Positions 28,001 through 42,200 of a stretch of 64,000 bases of DNA are shown here, piece by piece. Source of the DNA: Dallia pectoralis (taxonomy: Eukaryota > Chordata > Actinopteri > Esociformes > Umbridae). The translations under genes and the position numbers were made by a program. Position 1 is the stretch's first letter. Every line of letters starts with the position of its first letter. The stretch is taken from assembly GCA_029465975.1 (NCBI GenBank), contig CM055745.1, forward strand, positions 5,920,204 to 5,984,203. Direction: 5' to 3'. The notes beneath the pieces are model-generated. The model was not told where the DNA came from, did not search any database, and saw only the letters and a list, made by a program, of their open reading frames with translations.

Positions 28001-31000
28001 TCCGTCACACTGCCCTGGATGGGTGGGTGGGGGTTGGTCCTCCGTCACACTGCCCTGGATGGGTGTGGGTGGGGGTTGGTCCTGTCACACTGCCCTGGAT
28101 GGGTGGGTGGGGGTTGGTCCTCCGTCACTGCCCTGGACTGTCCCTGTCACACTGCCCTGGGTGGATGGGTGGGGGTTGGTCCTCCGTCACACTGCCCTGG
28201 ATGGGTGGGTGGGGGGTGGGTCACACTGCCCTAGATGGGTGGGTGGGGGTTGGTCCTCCGTCACACTGCCCTGGATGGGTGGGTGGGGGTTGGTCCTCCG
28301 TCACACTGCCCTAGATGGGTGGGTGGGGGTTGGTCCTCCGTCACACTGCCCTGGATGGGTGGGGGTGGGGGTTGGTCCTCCGTCACACTGCCCTGGATGG
28401 GTGGGTGGGGGTTGGTCCTCCGTCACACTGCCCTGGATGGGTGGGTGGGGGTTGGTCCTGCCCTGCCCTGGATGGGTGGGTGGGGGTTGGTCCTCCGTCA
28501 CACTGCCCTGGATGGGTGGGTGGGGGTTGGTCCTCCGTCACACTGCCCTGGATGGGTGGGTGGGGGGGTTGGTCCTCCGTCACACTGCCCTGGATGGGGG
28601 GGGGGGTGGGGGGTTGGTTCCTCCGTCACACTGCCCTGGATGGGTGGTGGGTGGGGGTTGGTCCTCCGTCACACTGCCCTGGATGGGTGGGTGGGGGGTT
28701 GGTCCTCCGTCACACTGCCCTGGATGGGTGGGTGGGGGTTGGGTCACACTGCCCTAGATGGGTGGGTGGGGGTTGGTCCTCCTCACACTGCCCTAGATGG
28801 GTGGGTGGGGGTTGGTCCTCCGTCACACTGCCCTGGATGGGTGGGGGTTGGTCCTCCGTCACACTGCCCTGGATGGGTGGGTGGGGGGTTGGTCCTCCAT
28901 CACACTGCCCTGGATGGGTGGGTGGGGGTTGGTCCTCCGTCACACTGCCCTGGATGGGTGGGTGGGGGTTGGTCCTCCGTCACACTGCCCTGGATGGGTG
29001 GGTGGGGGTTGGTCCTCCGTCACACTGCCCTGGATGGGTGGGTGGGGGTTGGTCCTCCATCACACTGCCCTGGATGGGTGGGGGGTTGGTCCTCCGTCAC
29101 ACTGCCCTGGATGGGTGGGTGGGGGTTGGTCCTCCGTCACACTGCCCTGGATGGGTGGGTGGGGGTTGGTCCTCCGTCACACTACCCTGGATGGGTGGGT
29201 GGGGGGTTGGTCCTCCATCACACTGCCCTGGATGGGTGGGGGGGGGTTGGTCCTCCGTCACACTGCCCTGGATGGGTGGGTGGGGGGTTGGTCCTCCGTC
29301 ACACTGCCCTGGATGGGTGGGGGGTTTGGTCCTCCGTCACACTGCCCTGGATGGGTGGGGGGGGTTGGTCCTCCGTCACGCTGCCCTGGATGGGTGGGGG
29401 GTTGGTCCTCCGTCACACTGCCCTGGATGGGTGGGTGGGGGGTTGGTCCTCCGTCACACTGCCCTAGATAGGTGGGTGGGGGGTTGGTCCTCCGTCACAC
29501 TGCCCTGGATGGGTGGGGGGTTGGTCCTCCGTCACACTGCCCTGGATGGGTGGGGGGTTGGTCCTCCGTCACACTGCCCTAGCCGCCAGATTGGATTTGT
29601 ATGGCATCTCCGTGATACTGAGGACCAATGGGGCGTTTACGATCGTCTGGCATTGAAAGCTGCAGAGGGTTGACTTCTCCCTGAATCGCTGATGAGACGT
29701 TTCTGTTTTGTTTGTTTTGTTGTGCCCCCCCTTCCCCCACTCAAGAAGTGGGTTCTCACACTATACGAACGGTCTCCCGGTTCTACGTTCTCCCTGGAAA
29801 ATAGAATCAGGCAGAATGAAACGGTGCGCCCATCTTTCAGTGTAGATGGCCATGTCTAATCGCCCCACTAAAAAATGAATAGGATTTTTGCTATGGCGGA
29901 TGAAGAGGCCTGCTGATTAGAGGACAGGTTTTTTCTGTTTGTTTTCTCAGTTGGTTTTTAAACCAGTGGAATTGAAATCCAGTCCTACTGTGGATCTGGA
30001 TTTGATTAGGCCAAATATATTATAACAAACACATCTTACCACATTAACTTTCAATTACTTTGGTTTAGATAACTGACAACAACAGCTAAAACTAACAATT
30101 CTGTAAATGCCTTTATTGAACGGCTTTTTCTCTTCTGTGTTTTAACACTTTATTCTCCTTGTGGCGTTTTAACACTTTATTCTCCTTGTGGCGTTTTAAC
30201 ACTTTATTCTCCTTGTGGCGTTTTAACACTTTATTCTCCTTGTGGGGTTTTAACACTTTATTCTCCTTGTGGCGTTTTAACACTTTATTCTCCTTGTGGC
30301 GTTTTAACACTTTATTCTCCTTGTGGGGTTTTAACACTTTATTCTCCTTGTGGCGTTTTAACACTTTATTCTCCTTGTGGCGTTTTAACACTTTATTCTC
30401 CTTGTGGTGTTTTAACACTTTATTCTCCTTGTGGCGTTTTAACACTTTATTCTCCTTGTGGCGTTTTAACACTTTATTCTCCTTGTGGCGTTTTAACACT
30501 TTATTCTCCTTGTGGGGTTTTAACACTTTATTCTCCTTGTGGCGTTTTAACACTTTATTCTCCTTGTGGGGTTTTAACACTTTATTCTCCTTGTGGCGTT
30601 TTAACACTTTATTCTCCTTGTGGCGTTTTAACACTTTATTCTCCTTGTGGTGTTTTAACACTTTATTCTCCTTGTGGCGTTTTAACACTTTATTCTCCTT
30701 GTGGTGTTTTAACACTTTATTCTCCTTGTGGGGTTTTAACACTTTATTCTCCTTGTGGCGTTTTAACACTTTATTCTCCTTGTGGGGTTTTAACACTTTA
30801 TTCTCCTTGTGGCGTTTTAACACTTTATTCTCCTTGTGGTGTTTTAACACTTTATTCTCCTTGTGGTGTTTTAACACTTTATTCTCCTTGTGGCGTTTTA
30901 ACACTTTATTCTCCTTGGTGGTGTTATATGTTTGAATGATCTCAGAGGCCTGTGTAGGTTTGTCCTGGAGTAATTAGACTAGGCAGCTGGTGTGTTCTTC

Positions 31001-34000
31001 ACAGCACACAGGGCCCAGTATGCACTGGCAGTCATGCGTTTCCCTGGGCCTGCGTTCTAGGGCCTCCCCTCCCCCCAACCCCCTTTAACTGACCAACCCC
31101 GGAAAGAGTTAAACTTGGGTGGACTGGATTTATTACAACAAACTGAACGTTTTAGAGGCACGTAACCTGGATGTATTCTGTATGAACTCTGATTGACAAA
31201 ACGTTTTGCCACTGAAATATTTCGTTTGGCAGAACGAATGCACCCAGGGAGAAAGTGTGGCCGTTAAGTGGCTGGAATCTAGGCCCTGAAATCAACCAGC
31301 TGTCACCTTATTCCTGTGAGGCGATGCAAGGAAAGCTTGTGTGTGGAATTGTCAAGATGGGGAGGTTCACAGTGTGAACAAAGAACTTACCTGGATTAGA
31401 ACGCAAGAAGCAGAATGGGAGGAACCACCTGAGTTTGAGGTTTTATCCATTGCTGATTGGAATGTTGAGGGTTCATGTGTTTAATAGAATAGTAAGCATC
31501 TGAATGAAGTTCCGTAGTCCATTAAAAGCGCTGGTGTTATATACTGGTGAGTGTCTGTAATATGGTCTGTAGTCCACTGAAAGTTCTGGTGTTATATACT
31601 GGTGAGTGTCTGTAATATGGTCTGTAGTCCACTGAAAGTTCTGGTGTTATATACTGGTGAGTGTCTGTAATATGGTCTGTAGTCCACTGAAAGTTCTGGT
31701 GTTATATACTGGTGAGTGTCTGTAATATGGTCTGTAGTCCACTGAAAGTTCTGGTGTTATATACTGGTGAGTGTCTGTAATATGGTCTGTAGTCCACTGA
31801 AAGTTCTGGTGTTATATACTGGTGAGTGTCTGAAATATGGTCTGTGGTGCACTGAAAGTTCTGGTGTTATATACTGATGAGTGTCTGAAATATGGTCTGT
31901 AGTCCACTGAAAGTTCTGGTGTTATATACTGGTGAATGTCTGAAATATGGTCTGTAGTCCACTGAAAGTTCTGGTGTTATATACTGGTGAGTGTCTGTAA
32001 TATGGTCTGTAGTCCACTGAAAGTTCTGGTGTTATATACTGATGAGTGTCTGAAATATGGTCTGTGGTGCACTGAAAGTTCTGGTGTTATATACTGGTGA
32101 GTGTCTGTAATATGGTCTGTAGTCCACTGAAAGTTCTGGTGTTATATACTGGTGAATGTCTGAAATATGGTCTGTAGTCCACTGAAAGTTCTGGTGTTAT
32201 ACACTGGTGAGTGTCTGAAATATGGTCTGTAGTCCACTGAAAGTTCTGGTGTTATATACTGGTAAGTGTCTGAAATATGGTCTGTAGTCCACTGAAAGTT
32301 CTGGTGTTATATACTGGTGAGTGTCTGTAATATGGTCTGTAGTCCACTGAAAGTTCTGGTGTTATATACTGGTGAATGTCTGAAATATGGTCTGTAGTCC
32401 ACTGAAAGTTCTGGTGTTATATACTGGTGAGTGTCTGTAATATGGTCTGTAGTCCACTGAAAGTTCTGGTGTTATATATGCTAGTGAGTGTTTGAAATAT
32501 GGTCTGTAGTCCACTGAAAGTTCAGGTGTTATATATGCTAGTGAGTGTTTGAAATATGGTCTGTAGTCCACTGAAAGTTCTGGTGTTATACGCTGGTGAG
32601 TGTCTGAAATATTTTTAGTGGTCTACTGAAAGTGTTAAGGAAAAAAGCAACGAATTTTGGAATTGTATGTCATCCAAAACAATGACTGATCACACCAGTG
32701 GAAAGTCCTGCCTGACTTCTAGTAGACAGATCAACCATAGGTTATTCTGTATTCAACCAGACTCCCAAAACTCTGTCCTGAGTTAGGGACGATAGTGAAG
32801 ATCGGCTTCCCAAACTATTCATCTGTCCATAATTCAGGGGAAAATAACGTACATTAGGCCTAACTGCAGAAATAACAAATATTTATTTACATTCCAAAGA
32901 CGGGAAAAAGTGTTTAAACTATCTGTCTCTCCGTGACGGGGAATCAAAACATACATGGAATACCACACAAGTTGTGTGAAGCTTCCAGGAACGTTATTTG
33001 AGGTATCAAATCTCTGGTAGCTGCGACTGCTATAGAAACCATGACTGTTGTTTACTGGGCGTCATGTGACCAACCCTTTAGAAAGTCCACCACCCCCACA
33101 TATCGCTGCACCTTAAAACACAGTTTCACATCAAAGACAAGTTAGTGGTAGGTGTGAAATACAACAGCCTGTCTGAACGTCTTATCAGTTCCACTTTATG
33201 ACTCGTATGGATTGACTTCTGCTCAGCTCGTCAAAGGGCAAATCTGCCGTTCTTGAAGCCGTCTTGATAGTTCACTTTGGTGTTGTTTTAATACCTCTGG
33301 GTTCGATTGTCATACTCCGAATCCAAAATGTACACGTGCTTTAACCTGTATATACTCAAATCATCAATAATGCTGTCATGTAGATACACAAATCATACAA
33401 GATCGTTCTTCGCATCCACAGCTCTCTGTATTTATATTGACAGTCGTTCCGTTTCTCCAGACCCGTCACCCGTCGTTCCACTCACACAGCTACTTTAAAT
33501 AAGCCCGTGTTCTAAGTGTCTCTGTCGTATCCGCTCCCTAGGTCCAATAGACCCTGCTAGGTGTCATGCGAACCCACACTTTTCGTTTGTCACCACTGTG
33601 GTCGGAACTGTTTAGTTCGCACGCCTGTCGTCTGCCTCGCCTTCTTTTCCTTAAATGCGGCACATTTCCCAGTGGTGTCAAATGTTGTCAGATCCGCCCG
33701 TATCGAGCCGTGGGTGAGATGAGACGAATCCTGTGGTAGAGAGATGAGACGAATCCTGTAGTAGAGAGATGAGACGAATCCTGTAGTAGAGAGATGAGAC
33801 GAATCCTGTAGTAGAGAGATGAGACGAATCCTGTAGTAGAGAGATGAGACGAATCCTGTAGTAGAGAGATGAGACGAATCCTGTAGTAGAGAGATGAGAC
33901 GAATCCTGTAGTAGTGAGATGAGACGAATCCTGTAGTAGAGAGATGAGACGAATCCTGTAGTAGAGAGATGAGACGAATCCTGTAGTAGAGAGATGAGAC

Positions 34001-37000
34001 GAATCCTGTAGTAGAGAGATGAGACGAATCCTGTAGTAGTGAGATGAGACGAATCCTGTAGTAGAGAGATGAGACGAATCCTGTAGTAGTGAGATGAGAC
34101 GAATCCTGTAGTAGAGAGATGAGACGAATCCTGTAGTAGAGAGATGAGACGAATCCTGTAGTAGAGAGATGAGACGAATCCTGTAGTAGAGAGATGAGAC
34201 GAATCTTGTAGTAGTGAGATGAGACGAATCCTGTAGTAGAGAGATGAGACGAATCCTGTAGTAGAGAGATGAGACGAATCCTGTAGTAGAGAGATGAGAC
34301 GAATCCTGTAGTAGAGAGATGAGATTACAGAAATTAATCCAGTGGACACCCAACCAGGGTCCCCAGACCTCCGTCCCCAGCCCTCGGTTACCTGCTGGTA
34401 ATATTAATCTGTAAAACCGCTAGAATACCTGCTGGTAATAGTAATCTGTAAAACCGCTAGAATACCTGCTGGTAATAGTAATCTGTAAAACCACTAGAAT
34501 ACCTGCTGGGAAAAGTAATCTGTATAACCACTAGAATACCTGCTGGTAATAGTAATCTGTAAAACCGCTAGAATACCTGCTGGTAATAGTAATCTGTATA
34601 ACCACTAGAATACCTGCTGGTAATAGTAATCTGTATAACCACTAGAATACCTGCTGGTAATAGTAATCTGTAAAACCGCTAGAATACCTGCTGGTAATAG
34701 TAATCTGTATAACCACTAGAATACCTGCTGGTAATAGTAATCTGTAAAACCGCTAGAATACCTGCTGGTAATAGTAATCTGTAAAACCACTAGAATACCT
34801 GCTGGTAATAGTAATCTGTAAAACCACTAGAATACCTGCTGGTAATAGTAATCTGTAAAACCACTAGAATACCTGCTGGTAATAGTAATCTGTAAAACCA
34901 CTAGAATACCTGCTGGTAATAGTAATCTGTAAAACCACTAGAATACCTGCTGGTAATAGTAATCTGTAAAACCACTAGAATACCTGCTGGTAATAGTAAT
35001 CTGTAAAACCACTAGAATACCTGCTGGTAATAGTAATCTGTAAAACCACAGAATACCTGCTGGTAATAGTAATCTGTAAAACCACTAGAATACCTGCTGG
35101 TAATAGTAATCTGTATAACCACTAGAATACCTGCTGGTAATAGTAATCTGTAAAACCACTAGAATACCTGCTGGTAATAGTAATCTGTATAACCACTAGA
35201 ATACCTGCTGGTAATAGTAATCTGTAAAACCACTAGAATACCTGCTGGTAATAGTAATCTGTAAAACCACTAGAATACCTGCTGGTAATAGTAATCTGAA
35301 ACCACTAGAATACCTGCTGGTAATAGTAATCTGTAAAACCACTAGAATACCTGCTGGTAATAGTAATCTGTAAAACCACTAGAATACCTGCTGGTAATAG
35401 TAATCTGTAAAACCACTAGAATACCTGCTGGTAATAGTAATCTGTAAAACCACTAGAATACCTGCTGGTAATAGTAATCTGTAAAACCACTAGAATACCT
35501 GCTGGTAATAGTAATCTGTATAACCACTAGAATACCTGCTGGTAATAGTAATCTGTAAAACCACTAGAATACCTGCTGGTAATAGTAATCTGTAAAACCA
35601 CTAGAATACCTGCTGGTAATAGTAATCTGTAAAACCACTAGAATACCTGCTGGTAATAGTAATCTGTAGAATACCTGCTGGTAATAGTAATCTGTAAAAC
35701 CACTAGAATACCTGCTGGTAATAGTAATCTGTAAAACCACTAGAATACCTGCTGGTAATAGTAATCTGTATAACCACTAGAATACCTGCTGGTAATAGTA
35801 ATCTGTAAAACCACTAGAATACCTGCTGGTAATAGTAATCTGTAAAACCACTAGAATACCTGCTGGTAATAGTAATCTGTAAAACCACTAGAATACCTGC
35901 TGGTAATAGTAATCTGTATAACCACTAGAATACCTGCTGGTAATAGTAATCTGTAAAACCGCTAGAATACCTGCTGGTAATGGTAATCTGTAAAACCACT
36001 AGAATACCTGCTGGTAATAGTAATCTGTAAAACCACTAGAATACCTGCTGGTAATAGTAATCTGTAAAACCACTAGAATACCTGCTGGTAATAGTAATCT
36101 GTATAACCACTAGAATACCTGCTGGTAATAGTAATCTGTAAAACCACTAGAATACCTGCTGGTAATAGTAATCTGTAAAACCACTAGAATACCTGCTGGT
36201 AATAGTAATCTGTAAAACCACTAGAATACCTGCTGGTAATAGTAATCTGTAAAACCACTAGAATACCTGCTGGTAATAGTAATCTGTATAACCACTAGAA
36301 TACCTGCTGGTAATAGTAATCTGTATAACCACTAGAATACCTGCTGGTAATAGTAATCTGTAAAACCACTAGAATACCTGCTGGTAATAGTAATCTGTAA
36401 AACCACTAGAATACCTGCTGGTAATAGTAATCTGTAAAACCACTAGAATACCTGCTGGTAATAGTAATCTGTAAAACCACTAGAATACCTGCTGGTAATA
36501 GTAATCTGTAAAACCACTAGAATACCTGCTGGTAATAGTAATCTGTAAAACCACTAGAATACCTGCTGGTAATAGTAATCTGTAAAACCACTAGAATACC
36601 TGCTGGTAATAGTAATCTGTATAACCACTAGAATACCTGCTGGTAATAGTAATCTGTATAACCACTAGAATACCTGCTGGTAATAGTAATCTGTAAAACC
36701 ACTAGAATACCTGCTGGTAATAGTAATCTGTATAACCACTAGAATACCTGCTGGTAATAGTAATCTGTAAAACCACTAGAATACCTGCTGGTAATAGTAA
36801 TCTGTAAAACCACTAGAATACCTGCTGGTAATAGTAATCTGTAAAACCACTAGAATACCTGCTGGTAATAGTAATCTGTATAACTGGTAATAGTAATCAC
36901 TAGAATACCTGCTGGTAATAGTAATCTGTAAAACCACTAGAATACCTGCTGGTAATAGTAATCTGTAAAACCACTAGAATACCTGCTGGTAAATAAGTAG

Positions 37001-39233
37001 AAACCTCTGTAAAACCACTAGAATACCTGCTGGTAATAGTAATCTGTAAAACCACTAGAATACCTGCTGGTAATAGTAATCTGTATAACCACTAGAATAC
37101 CTGCTGGTAATAGTAATCTGTATAACCACTAGAATACCTGCTGGTAATAGTAATCTGTAAAACCACTAGAATACCTGCTGGTAATAGTAATCTGTAAAAC
37201 CACTAGAATACCTGCTGGTAATAGTAATCTGTAAAACCACTAGAATACCTGCTGGGAAAATTAATCTTTTATCTCTCTACAGAGTAATGACCTATGGCTG
37301 GTTGTATGTAGCGTTGGTCAAATCCCACCCACATAAACCCACTGTTGACTACCAATCTCACAGAGCGGTTATCTGGGAAGTCTGCTGTTTGCTGTTTTTT
37401 TTTCTGGAGTACAAATGCTAATTTCGTCAGTGTGGACAGTACGCCGTAACATGTCACACGTGAATCTCTTCGACGGGACAGAAATATTTCCCGCAGCGTG
37501 CAACCAACCAGCCTGCTAAAATGGGAAAAAACACGGCTCTATTTTCAGAGTCTGTTTTATGGAATAGTAATGCCTGGGTAGGCTAGGATTTGTGTCCCAA
37601 ATGTAATTGCAGCCTGTTTAGAAATAAGCTCAGTTCTCTTCCAAGGAAGAAAACCAGTCCGATCCATCTCTCTCTCACTATCTCTCGCTCTCTCTCATTC
37701 TCTCTCGCTCTCTCTCATTCTCTCTCACTCTCTCTCTCTCTCGCTCTCTCTCTCTCCTTTTCCCAGCAGACAGAGGCTTTGGCACCACTCCCTATATTAC
37801 TTTACTTCATTTTATTCTCTCTCCGTAATGCAATCCTTGTGACTGGATTATTCTGGAATACTATACTGTCACATTTATTCAAATTAAATGTGATACACTG
37901 TGTGAAAAACCGATTTGTGCCCTCTCACGCGAAATGGTGTTGTTCCCCGATTCACAGTTTTACAGTAGCTGAAATAGTTTAAAACATGTCCCTGATTTGC
38001 CAGTGAGACACGCGGCAGTAAAGTCTTCTAATAAATAAAGCACTTAGTAAACTCTCAACAACTGTAATTAAATAATGTCATGTTGGTGCTTCTGGCAGTG
38101 TAGTCTGTGTTTTCTCTGTTTGAAAATTTCCTCTGAATGGAGTTCAATTAGCCCCCGGTTATTTAGATGTCAGAATCAAAGTGGTTGCTGATGATTTCTG
38201 TGAGGTGTGGCCATGTGTGTGCGTGTGTGTGTGCGTGTGTGTATGCCTGTGCGTGCGTGTGTGTGTGTGTGCGTGCACATTTGTGTGTGTGCGTGTGTGT
38301 GTGCATGTGTGCGTGTGTGTTTGTGCGTGCACATTTGTGTGTGTGTGTGTAACATATCAAGAGCCTTAAGCCTCATATTTGGCGGATTGCCTCAGATTCC
38401 TACTAGTTTATACATTTCCGTCCGTCTTGCCCTTTAGCAAAGCACACCATCTCTTCCTAGCGAGTCTGAAGCTGTCGTGTGTTTCTCGCCGGGTTTCCGT
38501 CTCCAGGTGATAAACGTGGACGGCTCACACAGGATGACCCTGCTGGAGGACAAGCTGCCCCACATCTTTGGGTTCACGCTGCTGGGCGACTACATCTACT
38601 GGACCGACTGGCAGCGCAGGAGCATCGAGAGGGTCCACAAGACCAGCGCCGTCCGGGAGATCATCATCGACCAGCTGCCCGATCTGATGGGCCTCAAGGC
38701 GGTCCGAGTCGCGGAGACCTTCGGTAAATGTGGGAACGGGATGGGAAAGGGATGGGAACAAGGTGGGAACGGGATGCGGACCGGATGGGGACGGGATGGG
38801 AACGGGGTGGGGACGGGTACGGGACGGGGAAGAGATGCGGAAGGGATGTGGACGGGATGGGAACGGGATGGGAACGGGACGGGGAAGAGATGGGGAAGGG
38901 ATGGGGACGGGATGGGAACGGGGTGGGGACGGGTACGGGACGGGGAAGAGATGCGGAAGGGATGTGGACGGGATGGGGACGGGATGGGGACGGGATGGGG
39001 ACGGGAACGGGATGGGGAAGAGATGGGGAAGGGATGGGGACGGGATGAGGAAGGCATGGGACGGGAAGGGGACGGGATGGGAACGGGAAGGGAACGGGAA
39101 AACGGGTGCAGCTCTGTGCTACTACTAAATACTGTTGTTCTAAACACATTGACACACATGTATGGGTCATTGGAGTGAACAATATCACATCTGTTTGGCC
39201 ATTTCTGTCTTTCTCTCTCAGTCTCTCTCTCTC

Positions 39234-39267
<34 letters not shown>

Positions 39268-42200
39268 CCTCTCTCTCTTTCTCTCTGTCTGTCTCTCTTT
39301 TCCCCTGTCTCTCTCTCTCTCTGTCTCTCTTTCTGTCTGTCTCTCTCTGTGTCTCTCTCTCTCTGTCTGTCTCTCTCTGTATCTCTCAGTGTCTCTCTGT
39401 CTGTCTGTCTCTCTATCTGTCTGTTTGACCGTGTCTGTCCACGTCTCCCCTAAAGGCACAAACGGCTGTGCGGAGGACAACGGGGGCTGCAGTCACCTGT
39501 GTTTCCACCGGCCCCAGGGTCTCCAGTGTGCCTGTCCCATGGGCCTAGAGCTGCTCAGTGACATCAGAACGTGTATAGTACCCGAGGCCTTCCTCCTCTT
39601 CACCAACCGGGCAGACATCCGCTCCATCTCCCTGGGCACCAACTCCAACGACGTGGCCATCCCCCTCACCGGAGTCAAGGAGGCTTCCGCCCTAGACTTC
39701 GACGTCTCCGAGAACCGGATCTACTGGACCGACGTCAGCACCAAGGTAGGGAGGAGGCGTCTGTCGTTCTGTTCTACTACAACTGTTCTGGTCCAGTTTG
39801 TTCATTTATCATCCATATTGGTGCCTGGTAAATCTCCTACTGTGTTCTCCATTAAATCTCCTACTGTGTTCTCCATTAAATCTCCTACCTTGTTCTCCAT
39901 TAAATCTCCAACATGTTCTCCATTAAATCTCCAACATGTTGTCCATTACATCTCCAACATGTTGTCCATTAAATCTCCAACATGTTCTCGATTAAATCTC
40001 CTACCTTGTTCTCCATTAAATCTCCTACCTTGTTCTCCATGAAATCTCCTACCTTGTTCTCCATTAAATCTCCTACCTTGTTCTCCATTAAATCTCCTAC
40101 CCTGTTTTCCATCCTCTAGACCATCAGTAGGGCCTTCATGAACGGCAGCTCTGTGGAACACGTTATTGAGTTTGGCCTGGACTACCCAGAAGGCATGGCG
40201 GTGGACTGGATGGGCAGGAACGTTTACTGGGCCGACACCGGAACCAATCGGATTGAGGTGGCCCGGCTGGACGGACAGTACCGGCAGGTCCTGGTGTGTA
40301 AAGACCTGGACAATCCTCGCTCTCTGGCCCTGGACCCGGCCAACGGGTAAGGCTGACTGAGATTAGTCTCTCCTCCCAGATATCAAATATGTTATGTCAT
40401 TAGTTCTGCAGGACTGTGTTCAATTCAAATTGAAAAGCAGTCAGTTCAGGTGTTGATCTGTGTGAAAATAATGACAACTTTTTTATGGTACAATATGTTG
40501 AAAATAGTCTGGATTCAAACATGTGCACTGGCGGCAGCTGCTAAGATCGCTGGACCAACTCAGCATCTCCTGTTGAGTAGATAACGTAGATAAAGCCCCT
40601 GTACAGTCATTGTAGTGGAAATTCAGTTGACCGAACAGTCTTCAGCTGTAACAGCGTAACCCTGTTGTTCATGGCAGTCACCCCGACGCAGCAGTTGCCA
40701 GGGTGACGGTAATAACATAATGCCCAGGCCTGACTGGCGCTCCCCTCCTTCGGGTTTCTTCGGCAGCAATGCGGGCTTGTGTCAGCACGTGCCAGCAGGT
40801 GTCGATGAACGTGTGCGCACACTGGCATGTCACAGGTCCAGCGCGTCACTCGGCAGAATGAAGTCATGTCCTGACGCCGCCTGATATCATGTTGGTGGTT
40901 TCTGGGTACATTTATTCCCTGAGTCACCTGAGCCCTCCCCCACATAACGTCAGCGTGGTCCAGGCTGTAGCTTGAATTAGTTCAGGAACGCAGACGCAGA
41001 AGTCTTGGCTGGCATTAGGTGTCATCGGGAGGTAGAGTATTGTCTCTGTCTACCCGGCTGTTACCAGGTGTGTGTCCATCTTCTCTCAGCTTCATGTACT
41101 GGACCGAGTGGGGAGGGAAACCGCGGATCGGACGAGCACACATGGACGGCAGCACCATCGTGACGCTGGTGGACAAAGTGGGCCGAGCCAACGGCCTCAC
41201 CATCGACTACATCGACCAGAGGCTGTACTGGACCGACCTGGACACCTGCATGATCGAGTCCACCAACATGCAAGGTAAGCCCACTGTCCACAGCAGAACG
41301 TTCTGCCGTCTCGTTCACCCTAAACGTCAGTATTCGGTGTTCACAACCGGAGATTGAGGTTCTCCGGAAACGAACATTCGACAGTCTCTAGCGCTCGGCA
41401 ATATGGTGATGTGGGCGTGTCCTGTTCCGATTCTCATCAGGCCATATACGGTATGCTCCTCCCCCCCAGGTCTACAGAGGGAGATCGTGGCTGACGACCT
41501 GCCCCACCCCTTCGGCCTGACCCAGTACCGGGACTTCATCTACTGGACCGACTGGAACCTGCGCAGCATCGAGCGGGCGGACAAGCGGTCCGGACTGAAC
41601 CGCACCATGGTTCAGGGCCACCTGGACTACGTCATGGACATCCTGGTGTTCCACTCCTCTCGCCAGGACGGCGCCAACGACTGCTCGCACAACAACGGCG
41701 ACTGTGCCCACCTGTGCCTGGCGTCGCCCGCCGGTGCCCAGTGTCGCTGTGCCTCGCACTACACCCTGGACGCCAACAGCAGGAACTGCAGCTGTGAGTT
41801 GACAGGTGTCCGTGTTGATGTCCATGTGTTGGGTGTTGAGATGTACAATAGACTTCTGATCAAATATAATGTAGTCCGTGCCCGTGCACTTTCAGGGGTA
41901 GTTCAGTCAGGTTTCGTTTCTCCTGGTAGGCCCGCGGTATCAATCAAACCCGTAGCTGTGTGCAGCCGTTGGCCTGGCGAAACCCCAGACATATGTCTGT
42001 CTGAATCGGGCAAAAACCTCAGACGCTCACCCAGACCTGAAGTAGACGCACGTGTTAGAGAGGAGGTTTCTGTGCTCACCCAGACTGGCATTCCACAGGT
42101 CTTGGCAGGAGATGAAGGCCGAGTGTCTTTCTACATGATTCAGTTGTTCACTCTGGCGGGTGAATGCTTCCCTGGCCTCCAGGCACCCCTGATTGTTACA

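Larger units (their letters stand above)
17713..38506 (+). other. Intron 7 (20.8 kb), about half tandem repeats
   Basis: Contains about ten arrays, each listed separately. Stretches without repeats that I could not assign are 18386-19860, 20080-21735, 22444-23550, 24867-26980, 29590-30138, 30920-31500, 32626-33712, 37263-37665, 37760-38212 and 38351-38506. None contains a convincing exon, nested gene or RNA gene. A Tc1-type relic is at 19860-20080. AT-rich patches occur near 23150 and 26840-26890. Confidence 0.85.
38724..39455 (+). other. Intron 8: G-rich array then CT-rich array
   Basis: The G-rich hexamer array runs to about 39098, with about 105 bp of unique DNA, then a pyrimidine array to about 39425 and the acceptor cctaaag. 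The intron is almost entirely two strand-biased repeats, purine-rich on the donor side and pyrimidine-rich on the acceptor side. Confidence 0.92.

Noticed and set aside
26944..29673. Open frames of 300-456 codons on the + strand
   Set aside because: They lie entirely in a G-rich array of about 40 bp, have a repeated low-complexity composition in all frames, and sit in intron 7. They are not genes.
30113..30935. 260-codon frames on both strands
   Set aside because: The unit is 27 bp, a multiple of three, so a frame without stops persists by chance on each strand.
33678..34353. 220-codon minus-strand frames
   Set aside because: Two overlapping frames of the same 25-bp array, with cyclic peptide and no start context or splice signals.
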